Of a stretch of DNA of 64,000 nucleotides, positions 37,350 to 45,881 are shown one piece after another; position 1 is the stretch's first letter, and the number at the start of each line of letters is the position of its first letter. The translations under genes and the position numbers were made by a program. This DNA is from Ignavibacteriales bacterium. GTDB lineage: Bacteria; Bacteroidota; Ignavibacteria; Ignavibacteriales; Melioribacteraceae. The notes under the pieces were generated by a model. That model searched no databases. It was not told the origin of the DNA and saw only the letters and a list, made by a program, of their open reading frames with translations. The stretch spans positions 1-64,000 of the forward strand of contig JAPLFG010000005.1 in NCBI GenBank assembly GCA_026390795.1, written 5' to 3'.

Positions 37350-37614
37350 TTATGCGGTTTCGAACATTAACAAACGATTTTTCTAATGTTTTATAATTAC
37401 CCTTTTTAGTTTCTCGTCCGCTCAATGCAAGTATTTTTAATAAAGCAATACTTTCTTGAGTTTTTTCATACACTTTAACATCTTGAAGAATTACTTTTGC
37501 CTCACCATTATGTGTAATAATCAATGTTTTCTGGTTTGCTGCTACATCACGGACAACTTCAGAAGCATGGGTTTTTAGATAACTAATTGGCTTAACAGCT
37601 TCACTGAATTTCAT
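37312..37614 (-). CDS. Phd/YefM-family antitoxin
   Basis: This 100-aa antitoxin has the Phd/YefM N-terminal fold (MKFSEAVKPISYLKTHASEVVRD, QKTLIITHNGEAKVILQD). The rest is a helical toxin-binding tail. It precedes and overlaps the ParE toxin gene. Its cassette begins at the GTTATAA core (37703) that ends the neighbouring attC-like site. Confidence 0.9.
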   Translation of the reverse strand: MKFSEAVKPISYLKTHASEVVRDVAANQKTLIITHNGEAKVILQDVKVYEKTQESIALLKILALSGRETKKGNYKTLEKSFVNVRNRINDFKRGQREVQS

Positions 37615-37693
37615 TTTACTCCCTTTCGTTATGCGACTACAATATAGACCTTATAGTAGTCTAAATCAACCTATACATCAAATCAAGTTTTAA

Positions 37694-37893
37694 GGCTTAT
37701 AACAGCGTTGCGACTAACGTGCCGCCCATAACTACAATGACGCTTTTGGCAACTACCTCTTTTGTTCTAAAATCAACTTCGTTTTACAAATCAACTTTTA
37801 ACAACATACTTAAACTGAAAAGCTAAACCCAATAACATTATCAAACGACTGCGTCAAAGACGCGGTCGCTTTGAGTTGCGGGTTATACCGTTT
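37694..37893 (-). repeat. attC-like integron recombination site 1 (3' of the SnoaL-like gene)
   Basis: Read on the minus strand, the site starts with R'' AAACGGTATAAC (37893-37882), continues with CCGCAACTCAAAGCGACC, and ends with GTCGCAACGCTGTTATAAGCC (37714-37694), giving GCAAC/GTTGC-like inner arms. It is about 200 bp. The R'' 12-mer is exactly complementary to the start of its own cassette (GTTATACCGTTT at 38569-38558), as required of a real attC. An internal hairpin GCGTC-AAA-GACGC is present. It is homologous along its length to the site at 38558-38757. Confidence 0.8.
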
Positions 37894-37975
37894 CTTACTT
37901 TATTTAACCACAACCTAAGTAACAAACGCATTTTCTTTGACTAATTATTTAGTAAATGAATATTTTTTATATATA

Positions 37976-38464
37976 TCATCGTTTAGGTTTAGTTTGTGAC
38001 CAATGAGAACTTATAAGCTTCCAATCCCCTTCATTCAGTTTGTATACTTCAGTTGTATTAAAATATTCTTTGCTACCATCCTGCATAAATCCAATAAAGT
38101 TGAAAGTAAGAATACCAACATCCCCATGCATTTGAACCTGCGGATCAAGCAATTCATAATCGGGAAAGCTGAATGTACCGTTAAAAGCGGCAATCCAATT
38201 ATGAAACTCTTTTTTACCTGTACAGCGTTTTTCCAAGCCGGGATCAAAATAGGTTATTTCTTCGGCGGCAGCTTCAATGAATCCAGCTGTATCGCCGGTT
38301 ATCCAACGGTCTAGAACTGCTTTTTCTTTTGCAATTATTATTTCTTGTGGTGTCATCTGTGTTGAATCTCCCTTGGAATAATAGAAATCAGAATTGTTTG
38401 CCATAAGTATTGTTGATGAAATTATGATTATAAAAATTATTACAAACAATTTTTTAATAGACAT
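37976..38464 (-). CDS. Secreted SnoaL/DUF4440-like protein (integron cassette gene)
   Basis: From ATG 38464 this is a 162-aa protein with a signal peptide (MSIKKLFVIIFIIIISSTILMA). I prefer this start because GGAGAT lies 4 bp upstream; longer in-frame starts would bury the signal peptide. The mature part has the NTF2-like/SnoaL pattern: AKEKAVLDRWITGDTAGFIEAAAEEITYFDPG, then HGDVGILTFNFIGF and YFNTTEVYKLNEGDWKLISSHWS. The role is unknown. The gene is bracketed by a cassette start (38569) and an attC-like site, so it is a mobile cassette. Confidence 0.85.
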   Translation of the reverse strand: MSIKKLFVIIFIIIISSTILMANNSDFYYSKGDSTQMTPQEIIIAKEKAVLDRWITGDTAGFIEAAAEEITYFDPGLEKRCTGKKEFHNWIAAFNGTFSFPDYELLDPQVQMHGDVGILTFNFIGFMQDGSKEYFNTTEVYKLNEGDWKLISSHWSQTKPKR

Positions 38465-38557
38465 AACTATCTCCATGTTTTTAACAGATGTCATATTGAC
38501 TCTCTTGTTACCTTATTAAGTAATTTTGCATCTATCATAAATAATCCTTTTCACATC

Positions 38558-38757
38558 AAACGGTATAACGGCGTTGCAACAAAAGCGCCGCCCATAATTA
38601 CAATAACGCTTTTGGCAACTACCTTTTTGTTTTATAATCAGCTTCGTTTTATAAATCAACGATAAACAACAAACTAATTCTGAAAAACTAAACCCGATAA
38701 CTACATCAAACGACTGCATCATAGATGCGGTCGCTTTGAGTTGCGTGTTAGGTAGCT
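38558..38757 (-). repeat. attC-like integron recombination site 2 (3' of the HEPN gene)
   Basis: On the minus strand R'' is AGCTACCTAAC (38757-38747), whose ACCTAAC fits RYYYAAC exactly. It is followed by ACGCAACTCAAAGCGACC; the 3' end is GTTGCAACGCCGTTATACC. R'' is perfectly complementary over 11 bp to its own cassette start, GTTAGGTAGCT at 39877-39867. The internal hairpin is GCATC-ATA-GATGC, a compensatory G-C to A-T change relative to site 1. The HEPN gene's TAA stop lies inside R''. Confidence 0.82.
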
Positions 38758-39857
38758 TTTAGTATTTTATTGAATTTTATAAAAATATCCTCAATATGAA
38801 TACGTTTAAAATCTGAAAACAGTGCATTGCTAAAATTATTATGTATTTTTTTCTTTAGTAGATTATTCTTCTGAAGAAAGATTTGCAATGCTATAAAAAA
38901 TATAACTGGAGCTGCCTTTGTTAGCGCAGGACTCTTTTTGTTGTCAAATGTAAAAAGATTGTTTTTATTGACTGGATTTCCGTGGAAAAATTCATTTCTA
39001 GCGTCATAAATATCTTTATATACTTTACCAATAATATTCGTTTTAGTTTTTTTATCAATTAGATAGACTGAGTCATTTAATTTTTTGTCATAAAATTGAT
39101 ATTGGGAAAGTTCTGCAACTATTTGTTGATAACCGACGTGAGAATTAGCGCCAGGATGAAAAAGTATTTCAAATGCACTTATCCATAAACCAATTTTAGT
39201 CCCATAATCATAAAAAGACGAAAAATTATCTGTTGGCATCTTACAAGCAGAGTATGCCATCTGTAACGATCTAAAAAGCGAATTATAAAGAATGATTTTA
39301 TTTCTTCTAATAAAATAATCTTCCCAAACATTTATCAATGAATTAAACATATCATCGTCTTTATTGAGATGAAAATGATGAGTGTCCGGAAGAGAATAAT
39401 CACGTTGGTATTTAGTTATAAAGTTCGATACTGTGTTACTAACTGCCGGAGTCTGTATAAAAAAATACTTATCTGCATATCCGCTTAACGGGAATAAATC
39501 ATAATAGTCGGAATATAGTGTGGTAAATACATTACCATTATCACTTAGTATCATATTTAACCAACCATCTAGTATGATACTTAAAGCAACTATATTACGA
39601 AAAGATACAACGGCATTATGCCGTTCACGATTGGTTTTTAATTTATTATGAATTAATAGAAAAGCAGGTTTGTATTCTTTCAACCTTGTATCAACAAAAC
39701 ATTTTGTTAATGATTCAACCGCTTCATTTTTACTTTGCAGATATTTTAGCCTCTCATCTTGTTCAGATACGATCATAGCATATTTTGTCTCTATCTTATC
39801 CCTAAACGAAAGATTGGGAAATATTGAAACGAATATCCACGGATTCTTTTCTTTCAT
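38748..39857 (-). CDS. HEPN (Apea-like) domain protein of unknown function (integron cassette gene)
   Basis: This 369-aa protein has no signal peptide and looks cytoplasmic. The middle and C-terminal parts are helical, and the end has the HEPN-type motif R287-x4-H292 in YDARNEFFHGN, preceded by GLWISAFEILFHPG as in Apea-like HEPN proteins. HEPN domains with R-x4-6-H are often RNases in toxin-antitoxin or phage-defence systems. The assignment rests on this motif and is inference. The stop codon lies inside the attC-like R'' sequence. Confidence 0.65.
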   Translation of the reverse strand: MKEKNPWIFVSIFPNLSFRDKIETKYAMIVSEQDERLKYLQSKNEAVESLTKCFVDTRLKEYKPAFLLIHNKLKTNRERHNAVVSFRNIVALSIILDGWLNMILSDNGNVFTTLYSDYYDLFPLSGYADKYFFIQTPAVSNTVSNFITKYQRDYSLPDTHHFHLNKDDDMFNSLINVWEDYFIRRNKIILYNSLFRSLQMAYSACKMPTDNFSSFYDYGTKIGLWISAFEILFHPGANSHVGYQQIVAELSQYQFYDKKLNDSVYLIDKKTKTNIIGKVYKDIYDARNEFFHGNPVNKNNLFTFDNKKSPALTKAAPVIFFIALQIFLQKNNLLKKKIHNNFSNALFSDFKRIHIEDIFIKFNKILKAT

Positions 39858-39866
39858 AAATTCTTT

Positions 39867-39877
39867 AGCTACCTAAC
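39867..39877 (-). other. Integron cassette 5' boundary of the HEPN cassette
   Basis: GTTAGGTAGCT on the minus strand fits the core site G/TTRRRY and is the exact complement of R'' of attC-like site 2. It lies 10 bp upstream of the HEPN start codon. No second attC-like site is seen upstream of it, so this may be the first cassette that remains. Confidence 0.7.
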
Positions 39878-40336
39878 ATATATTTATACTGAATTCGATC
39901 CGCAGCGGCGAATCGTCTTATCTTCCTTTTTTACTAATATAAAATAAATTCATATTGTTCTTTATCCTCAAATAAATGTTCTAAAATCATCTAAACACAA
40001 AATTATTTCTTGATAAGAATCTCAGCCGGCAATCAAGTTTCGTGTTTAATTATGACAATGGTTCTTTAACGCGTTAGAATTAAATCCATTTAAAATTTAT
40101 ATAGTGAAGCATGTTATTACAGTGAGACTGCCCAGGAAAGGAATTTTATTTTGGTTACATCTTTTCAACTTTTATCCCCGTCGTATAGAAGAGTCTTTGG
40201 ATAAGACTTTGAAAGCAGGCATCAATTTAATTTTAACTTGTAAAGTAATCAAGAAGAAATTGTGGATAGCTTTCAGCTGTCAGCATTTAGCTGTTAGCTT
40301 TTAGTGTTCAGAATGGAATTTAGAGTTAGAATAAAA
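39878..40336. other. Intergenic region, no gene called
   Basis: This AT-rich stretch of about 460 bp lies between the cassette region and the efflux operon. It contains a run of related words (CAGCTGTCAGC, TTAGCTGTTAGCTTTTAG) near 40270-40305, resembling simple-sequence debris, and a weak plus-strand 66-codon frame that I do not believe. No integrase or attI site is visible. Confidence 0.5.
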
Positions 40337-43300
40337 TCATTCTCTAATTAATCTTAATATTGTAGGCAATACAATCAATAGCAGCGGCATCGCAATTATA
40401 AACCCGCCTATAATTGCAATTGCGAGGGGCTGATGCATTTGAGCGCCTGTTCCAAAACCAAGAGCTAAGGGGAACAAAGCTACAATTGCGCCGAGCGCAG
40501 TCATTAATTTAGGTCTTAATCGGGTTGAGATGGAATAAACAATCGCGTCCTCTTTGTTCATTTTATTATTGCGCGCTTCATTGAACTGCAGATATGTGAA
40601 GATCGCGTTCTCTCCGATAATTCCTACAATCATAATCATTCCGGTATAACTGCCTACATTTAACGGTGTGTCGGTTATGAAGAGAGCCAGGATGCTTCCT
40701 AACAGTCCCAGTACAGCGATAAATATAATAGCCAGAGAGACTTTCATATTTCTGAACAAAAACAGAATTACTGTAAAGACCAGCAAAACTGCTGAGAAAA
40801 GAATCATTAATAACTCCTTAAACGCTTGCTGCTGTTCTGCATAAGCTCCGCCGTAAATTATCTGATAACCTTTCGGCAGATTCAATCTCTTCTCTATTAT
40901 ATTTTGAATTTCCTTTAGTGCAGTTCCCAGGTCAATATTATTCAAACGGGCGGTTACGGCAATCATCTCTTTCAAATTTTCTCTATCAACTTCTGCAACA
41001 CCTTTTGTAACAACCACGTCCGCAAATTCATCAATCGGTTTTAACTTCCCATCCGGCAGGAAAATAAAATTCTTCTTTAAATTGTTAAATGAAACATGTC
41101 CGGGCGCTTCAAGCATTCTTATATCAACAAGACGGTTCTTCTCAAGAATATTTCCGGCAACAGTACCTTCAATTTTTGTCTGCATCTGAAATTGCAGATC
41201 GTTCGGTGTTAAACCGTATTGAGCAAGATTGGCAACTTTCGGTTCAAGATTAATTGAAGGACCGGCAATAGTTATTCCGTTGAAGACATCTTCAATACCG
41301 TTAATGCCGGAAATAATATTTGAAACCGAATCTGCAATTTCTGCAAGTTTTGAATGATCATCACCGTAAATTTTTATTTCGATCGGCTGAACAGAAGCCA
41401 TTAGGTCGCCGAGCATATCTCCGATCACCTGCCCGAAGTCGATACGGAGGGCTGGTAATGCCGCTTCTACTTTTGTTCTGATCTCGTCCGAGACTTCATC
41501 AGTTGTTTTATTTCTTTTCTTATGAAGTTGAATTAAGTAATCACCGCGGTTCGGCTCCGTGATAAAAAATCCCATCTGCGTTCCGGTTCTTCTCGAAAAT
41601 GATTTTACTTCCGGAGTATTTTGAAGAATCCGGTCGACAAGCTGAAGCATTCTATCCGTTGCTTCAAGCGATGCCCCGTTGGGACTTGTGAAATCCAAAA
41701 CGATTGAACCTTCATCCATCTCCGGCAAAAATCCCGAAGGCAATGTTGGGATTATAAAATAGGCAGAGATTACAAGGAAGAGAACAAACAGCGCGGAGAT
41801 CCACGGCTTTCTAATGAAGAAGTAAACCCAGTTTCTTTGTTTTGTTTCTTTAGAAAAACTTTTAACCGCGTGTTCTTCTTTCGAGAACAAAATGTAGATT
41901 ACCGGCAGTCCGATCCATGTTACAAAGAAAGAAGAAACGAGTGTAATGATCATTGTATCTGTCATTACTTTAAAATACGCTCCGGCAACTCCTCCCATTA
42001 AAATGAACGGAAGAAATATTACAATTGTACTGAGCGATGAACCGACCATTGCCGGAAAAAGATATTTGATCGCCTTGGTTACAAGTACGTAACTCCCCTC
42101 AGTCGGATTTTCTTCATGCGTCCGGTGAATTTGTTCAACAACAACTATCGCATCATCAATTATTAATCCTATCGCCGCGGCAATAGCGCCAATCGTCATT
42201 ATGTTGAATGTGTAATTCAGCGCATCTAAAATTATTAGAGTTAATCCGAGCGTAATCGGAATAGTAAGAAGTATTACGGAACTGGCTTTAAAAGAACGGA
42301 GAAATATTATTGTAACGAATATTGCAAGAAGCAGTCCGATCCATAAAACATCTTTTAAACTGCTTGCGGAATCGCTCACAAAATCGGCTTGATCGTAATA
42401 TGGTTTTAAAACAACACCTTGCGGAAGAACTCTTTTTATTTCTTTCAATTGATTTTTAACAGCATTAGAGACATCAATTAAATTTGCGTTCGGCTGTTTT
42501 AAAATTGCGATCAGCGGAACATCTTTTCCATTTGCGTTTATCTTTAGAAAATCTCTCTTTTCTGCAATTTGAATCTGCGCAATATCTTTAAGCTGAATTT
42601 TACTTTTGGGAGAATTGAGTATAACTGTATTTTCAAGCTCCGTTTTATTCTCTATCGCGGCGTCGGTCAAGTTCAGGTAGAGCCGGTTGTTATCTACCAT
42701 AAATCCGTTTGAAGAAATAAAATTTGATTTGGATAATACATCGGCAATGTAAGCCGGTGTTAACCGAAGATTACTCATCTTCATCGGATCGAGAATTATA
42801 TGATATTCTTTTACCTTACCGCCAATGACGGCGATTTCGGAAACGCCGTCAATACGTGAAAGGATTGGTTTAATTGTGTATTCGGCAATCTGCCTCAGTT
42901 CAATCGGATTCTGTTTCGTGCCTTCCAGCGAAAAGCCCATGATTGGCAGAATGGAAGGATTCATCTTCTCAACCGTAATATTTACACCCGGGGGAAGATT
43001 TTGTTTTATTGCATTGATCTGCGCTTCAATTCTTTGTTTGCCGAGATCAACATCGCCTCCCCAATTTAGGAACGCAGAAATCTCGCAGCTTCCTCTGCTC
43101 GTTGTGCTTCGTAATATGTTTAGATCTTCAACGCGCTTAATGGCGTTCTCCAAAGGTATTGTAACTGTCGCCATCATCTTATCAACAGGCTGCTCACCGT
43201 TATCCGCAATGATTTTAATTTTTGGAAAAGTAATATCGGGAAATAATCCGGTCTTTAGATTGAACAATGAGTAGATACCGCCCAGCAGTATGAAAATAAG

Positions 43301-43345
43301 TATTGCCGCAATTGGACTTTTGAATTTTATGTAGAAGTTGTTCAT
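40337..43345 (-). CDS. RND efflux transporter, inner-membrane permease
   Basis: This proton-driven pump of the AcrB/CusA superfamily is 1002 aa. It has twelve predicted helices with two large periplasmic loops. The fourth helix carries the family acidic pair in IGLIIDDAIVVVEQ; the second half repeats the pattern (GMIMIVGIIGENAIF). N-terminal FPDITFPKIKI and the Pro-rich QINAIKQNLPPGV are typical. It follows the adaptor and TolC genes, giving a full tripartite system. The substrate is unknown; it is closer to HAE-type pumps than to metal exporters by my reading. Confidence 0.93.
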   Translation of the reverse strand: MNNFYIKFKSPIAAILIFILLGGIYSLFNLKTGLFPDITFPKIKIIADNGEQPVDKMMATVTIPLENAIKRVEDLNILRSTTSRGSCEISAFLNWGGDVDLGKQRIEAQINAIKQNLPPGVNITVEKMNPSILPIMGFSLEGTKQNPIELRQIAEYTIKPILSRIDGVSEIAVIGGKVKEYHIILDPMKMSNLRLTPAYIADVLSKSNFISSNGFMVDNNRLYLNLTDAAIENKTELENTVILNSPKSKIQLKDIAQIQIAEKRDFLKINANGKDVPLIAILKQPNANLIDVSNAVKNQLKEIKRVLPQGVVLKPYYDQADFVSDSASSLKDVLWIGLLLAIFVTIIFLRSFKASSVILLTIPITLGLTLIILDALNYTFNIMTIGAIAAAIGLIIDDAIVVVEQIHRTHEENPTEGSYVLVTKAIKYLFPAMVGSSLSTIVIFLPFILMGGVAGAYFKVMTDTMIITLVSSFFVTWIGLPVIYILFSKEEHAVKSFSKETKQRNWVYFFIRKPWISALFVLFLVISAYFIIPTLPSGFLPEMDEGSIVLDFTSPNGASLEATDRMLQLVDRILQNTPEVKSFSRRTGTQMGFFITEPNRGDYLIQLHKKRNKTTDEVSDEIRTKVEAALPALRIDFGQVIGDMLGDLMASVQPIEIKIYGDDHSKLAEIADSVSNIISGINGIEDVFNGITIAGPSINLEPKVANLAQYGLTPNDLQFQMQTKIEGTVAGNILEKNRLVDIRMLEAPGHVSFNNLKKNFIFLPDGKLKPIDEFADVVVTKGVAEVDRENLKEMIAVTARLNNIDLGTALKEIQNIIEKRLNLPKGYQIIYGGAYAEQQQAFKELLMILFSAVLLVFTVILFLFRNMKVSLAIIFIAVLGLLGSILALFITDTPLNVGSYTGMIMIVGIIGENAIFTYLQFNEARNNKMNKEDAIVYSISTRLRPKLMTALGAIVALFPLALGFGTGAQMHQPLAIAIIGGFIIAMPLLLIVLPTILRLIRE

Positions 43346-43458
43346 AGTTGTAAGTTATTTTATATTCATTAAAAGGCAATAGAACGCAGATGACGCGGAT
43401 TAAACTGATTCACGCAGATAATATTTTATAAATCAATTTTGTCCCTATTCTTTTTCAA

Positions 43459-44385
43459 TCACTTTTCTATTACCACTTTTGCAGTATCCGGCAGACCGAA
43501 AGCTCCTTCGGAAATTATTCTGTCTGTTGGTTTTAATTCTGGTTTCATAATCTGTACAAAAGAATCGTTCTCAATTCCTTTTGTTATATTTACTCTGATC
43601 GCGGTTGTATCATTTGCAAGTTTCATCACCCAAAATTTGTCCAATGTTTCGTTTGTCAATACCGCACTTTTGAGAAGAACTGTTGCGTCTATTACTGCCC
43701 TTAATGGAATTTTTGCATTTACATTTAAGTTCTCGGGTAAATTTTCAAATTGTTTCATCTCAAGAATATACGTTTGAGTTTGTGCACTTAGATCAACTTT
43801 AGGAATAATTCTTTGAATCGATGCATTAACAACTTTACCGTTTGGCAGATATATTTCGCACAAGGTATTGATTTTTATTTTGTTTGAATATTGGAAAGGA
43901 ACGTTAAGATTAATCCGCATAGAAGATGGATTTGAAATAACTGCTATCTGTTCGCCGTCGGAAACAAAGTCGCCGGTATTATAATTAAGCTCTGTTAAAA
44001 CTCCATTCGAACTTGCCTTAATCTGTATTGTTCCTTTAAATATTTTATTTCCAAAAGGAACTTGAAGATTATCATCGGCTGCGGATTCTTTTGTCTTGAT
44101 TTCTAATAAAAGATCTCCGCTTGAAATCTGATCGCCTATGTTTTTGTAAATCTTTTCTATGAATCCCTGGAAAGTAGCCCGTACAATTTCTTTCTTCAGA
44201 AAAACCGTAGTAGCGTTAAGTGTTATGTATTCCGTTAAATTCATTTTTTGCGGTTCTGTTATTTTAACCGGGGCGCCGGTATTTTCGCTGTTGCTTCTGT
44301 CATCTTTATTACCGCACGAAATAAGTAGTACTGTTAGAAATATTGCCGCGGTTATTTTGAGAAAAATTTTTTTGGTTGAATTCAT
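43459..44385 (-). CDS. RND efflux periplasmic adaptor (membrane-fusion lipoprotein)
   Basis: This adaptor of 308 aa has a lipoprotein signal ending LLISCG, so it is anchored to the inner membrane by lipid. A lipoyl-like half motif (GFIEKIYKNIGDQISSGDLLLEIKT and GVLTELNYNTGDFVSDGEQIAVISN) brackets a short hairpin, followed by beta-barrel and membrane-proximal domains. It starts 4 bp after the TolC-like gene and precedes the pump. Confidence 0.88.
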   Translation of the reverse strand: MNSTKKIFLKITAAIFLTVLLISCGNKDDRSNSENTGAPVKITEPQKMNLTEYITLNATTVFLKKEIVRATFQGFIEKIYKNIGDQISSGDLLLEIKTKESAADDNLQVPFGNKIFKGTIQIKASSNGVLTELNYNTGDFVSDGEQIAVISNPSSMRINLNVPFQYSNKIKINTLCEIYLPNGKVVNASIQRIIPKVDLSAQTQTYILEMKQFENLPENLNVNAKIPLRAVIDATVLLKSAVLTNETLDKFWVMKLANDTTAIRVNITKGIENDSFVQIMKPELKPTDRIISEGAFGLPDTAKVVIEK

Positions 44386-44389
44386 ATCG

Positions 44390-45667
44390 TCAGTACCAAT
44401 AATTATAGTTATTTATTTCCAAGAACATGTTAATTTCTTTTTCGATTTTCGTTTTTTGAAGATCAATAAAATTTCTAAGAATGATTAGATAGTCAATCAT
44501 CGAAACATCGCCGGTTCTCAATTGCTTATTTGAAAGATTGATCAAATCTTTGTAATCGTTTAGCTGCGTATCAATACTTTTCAAATTATCTTGAATCAGT
44601 TTGATATTCGAAATTGTGATCTGTTTTTGATTCTCGATATTGGTTGCGGCAAATTGTTTGTAATTCCGGATTGTGCTGATTGATATTTCATTTTGCTGAC
44701 GCGTAATTCCCTTTTGTCCGCCGTCATAAATCGGCATCTGAAAATCAATACCGGCGCTCAAACCGAATTTTCTTTGAATTCCCTCAAGTTCAACTGCATT
44801 TAAACCGGTATTAAAGAATAACTTTACCTGCGGCTGATATTTTGTCTCGAATACATCTTGTTGAATTACCGCTGCCAGACTATCCAAATTAAATTTTTCT
44901 AAAAAAGTAAATTTCGTTTTTGCATCGTTCATCTTTATCCGTGCTGAATCGATAAAGACGGTTTGAGTATCCTTAACTCCGCAAAAAGAATTTAATTGAA
45001 GAAGATCATTTTTATATTGCTGAAAATTCTCTTTCGATACAATTTGCTGCGACTGCAATTCGATTTTCAAGAGAAGATAGTTCTGGCTTTTTGAATAACC
45101 TTTTTCAACCAATCCGGCAGTAAGTGTTAGTTGGTCTTCTATATTTTTAACAACGTCATTTGCCAGGTGGTAAATCAATAAAGATTTATAGGCATTTAAA
45201 TATTGTTCCGTTACCTGCTTCTTCAGATTTCGCCTTTCCAACTCAAAATTGTACTTGAACTGTTCCTGCTGAATGCCGATCTGCTTTTGGAGTGCGTCCG
45301 TCAATCCGCCGTTGAAAATATTTTTTTCAATATTAATCAGAGCAGAATAAAGTCCGCCGTTTGTAATTCCCGCATCATAACCAATCGCTTTAGAATCCGG
45401 ATTTGTAGAAATGATTTTTCCGTTATTATTAAAAAAAGGCGCAAAGAGATAATTCGATGTTAACGAAATCTGAGGCAATGAGTATTGAGACTCCGTTAAA
45501 GATTTGTTCAGCTCGCCGATTCGTAAAAGATTGGAATTCTCTTTCATTGTAGGATTATTTTGAAAGGCGGCATCTATGTAAAATTGTAAATTATTTTGAG
45601 CGAAGGATGATCCAAGAGATAAAAAAAATGCGATGATGAAAAGAATTTTGAAGGAATTAGTTTTCAA
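44390..45667 (-). CDS. TolC-family outer-membrane efflux protein
   Basis: This 425-aa protein has a signal peptide (cut near SFAQ). Long helical stretches repeat twice, as in TolC (QKQIGIQQEQFKYNFELERRNLKKQVTEQYLNAYKSLL, and the second half around GQKGITRQQNEISISTIRNYKQF). GYSKSQNYLLLKIELQSQQ and TGDVSMIDYLIILRN match the repeated helix ends. It is the first gene of the efflux operon and forms the outer-membrane exit duct. Confidence 0.9.
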   Translation of the reverse strand: MKTNSFKILFIIAFFLSLGSSFAQNNLQFYIDAAFQNNPTMKENSNLLRIGELNKSLTESQYSLPQISLTSNYLFAPFFNNNGKIISTNPDSKAIGYDAGITNGGLYSALINIEKNIFNGGLTDALQKQIGIQQEQFKYNFELERRNLKKQVTEQYLNAYKSLLIYHLANDVVKNIEDQLTLTAGLVEKGYSKSQNYLLLKIELQSQQIVSKENFQQYKNDLLQLNSFCGVKDTQTVFIDSARIKMNDAKTKFTFLEKFNLDSLAAVIQQDVFETKYQPQVKLFFNTGLNAVELEGIQRKFGLSAGIDFQMPIYDGGQKGITRQQNEISISTIRNYKQFAATNIENQKQITISNIKLIQDNLKSIDTQLNDYKDLINLSNKQLRTGDVSMIDYLIILRNFIDLQKTKIEKEINMFLEINNYNYWY

Positions 45668-45881
45668 TGATTATCCCGCTGCATCATATGAGTTAATTCG
45701 TAATAATTATTAAAAATATTTTGAATATCAGTAAAAAGTACAATCTAAATATATTTATTAATTCTGTAGAAATTCTGTTTTCTCACTATCTTTATTCTCA
45801 GGTAAAATGAAAAGCTTTCCAATGAAGAAGTAAAGCAGAAACTAATTTCTGATACGTTAGATGTAAAATGTGTTTACGGGA

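Noticed and set aside
38516-38722. A 68-codon minus-strand frame inside attC-like site 2
   Set aside because: It lies wholly within the recombination site, its counterpart in site 1 is not open, and it has no ribosome-binding site.
40104-40304. A 66-codon plus-strand frame upstream of the efflux operon's end
   Set aside because: Low-complexity sequence overlapping AGCTGTCAGC-like debris, with no family resemblance and no ribosome-binding site.
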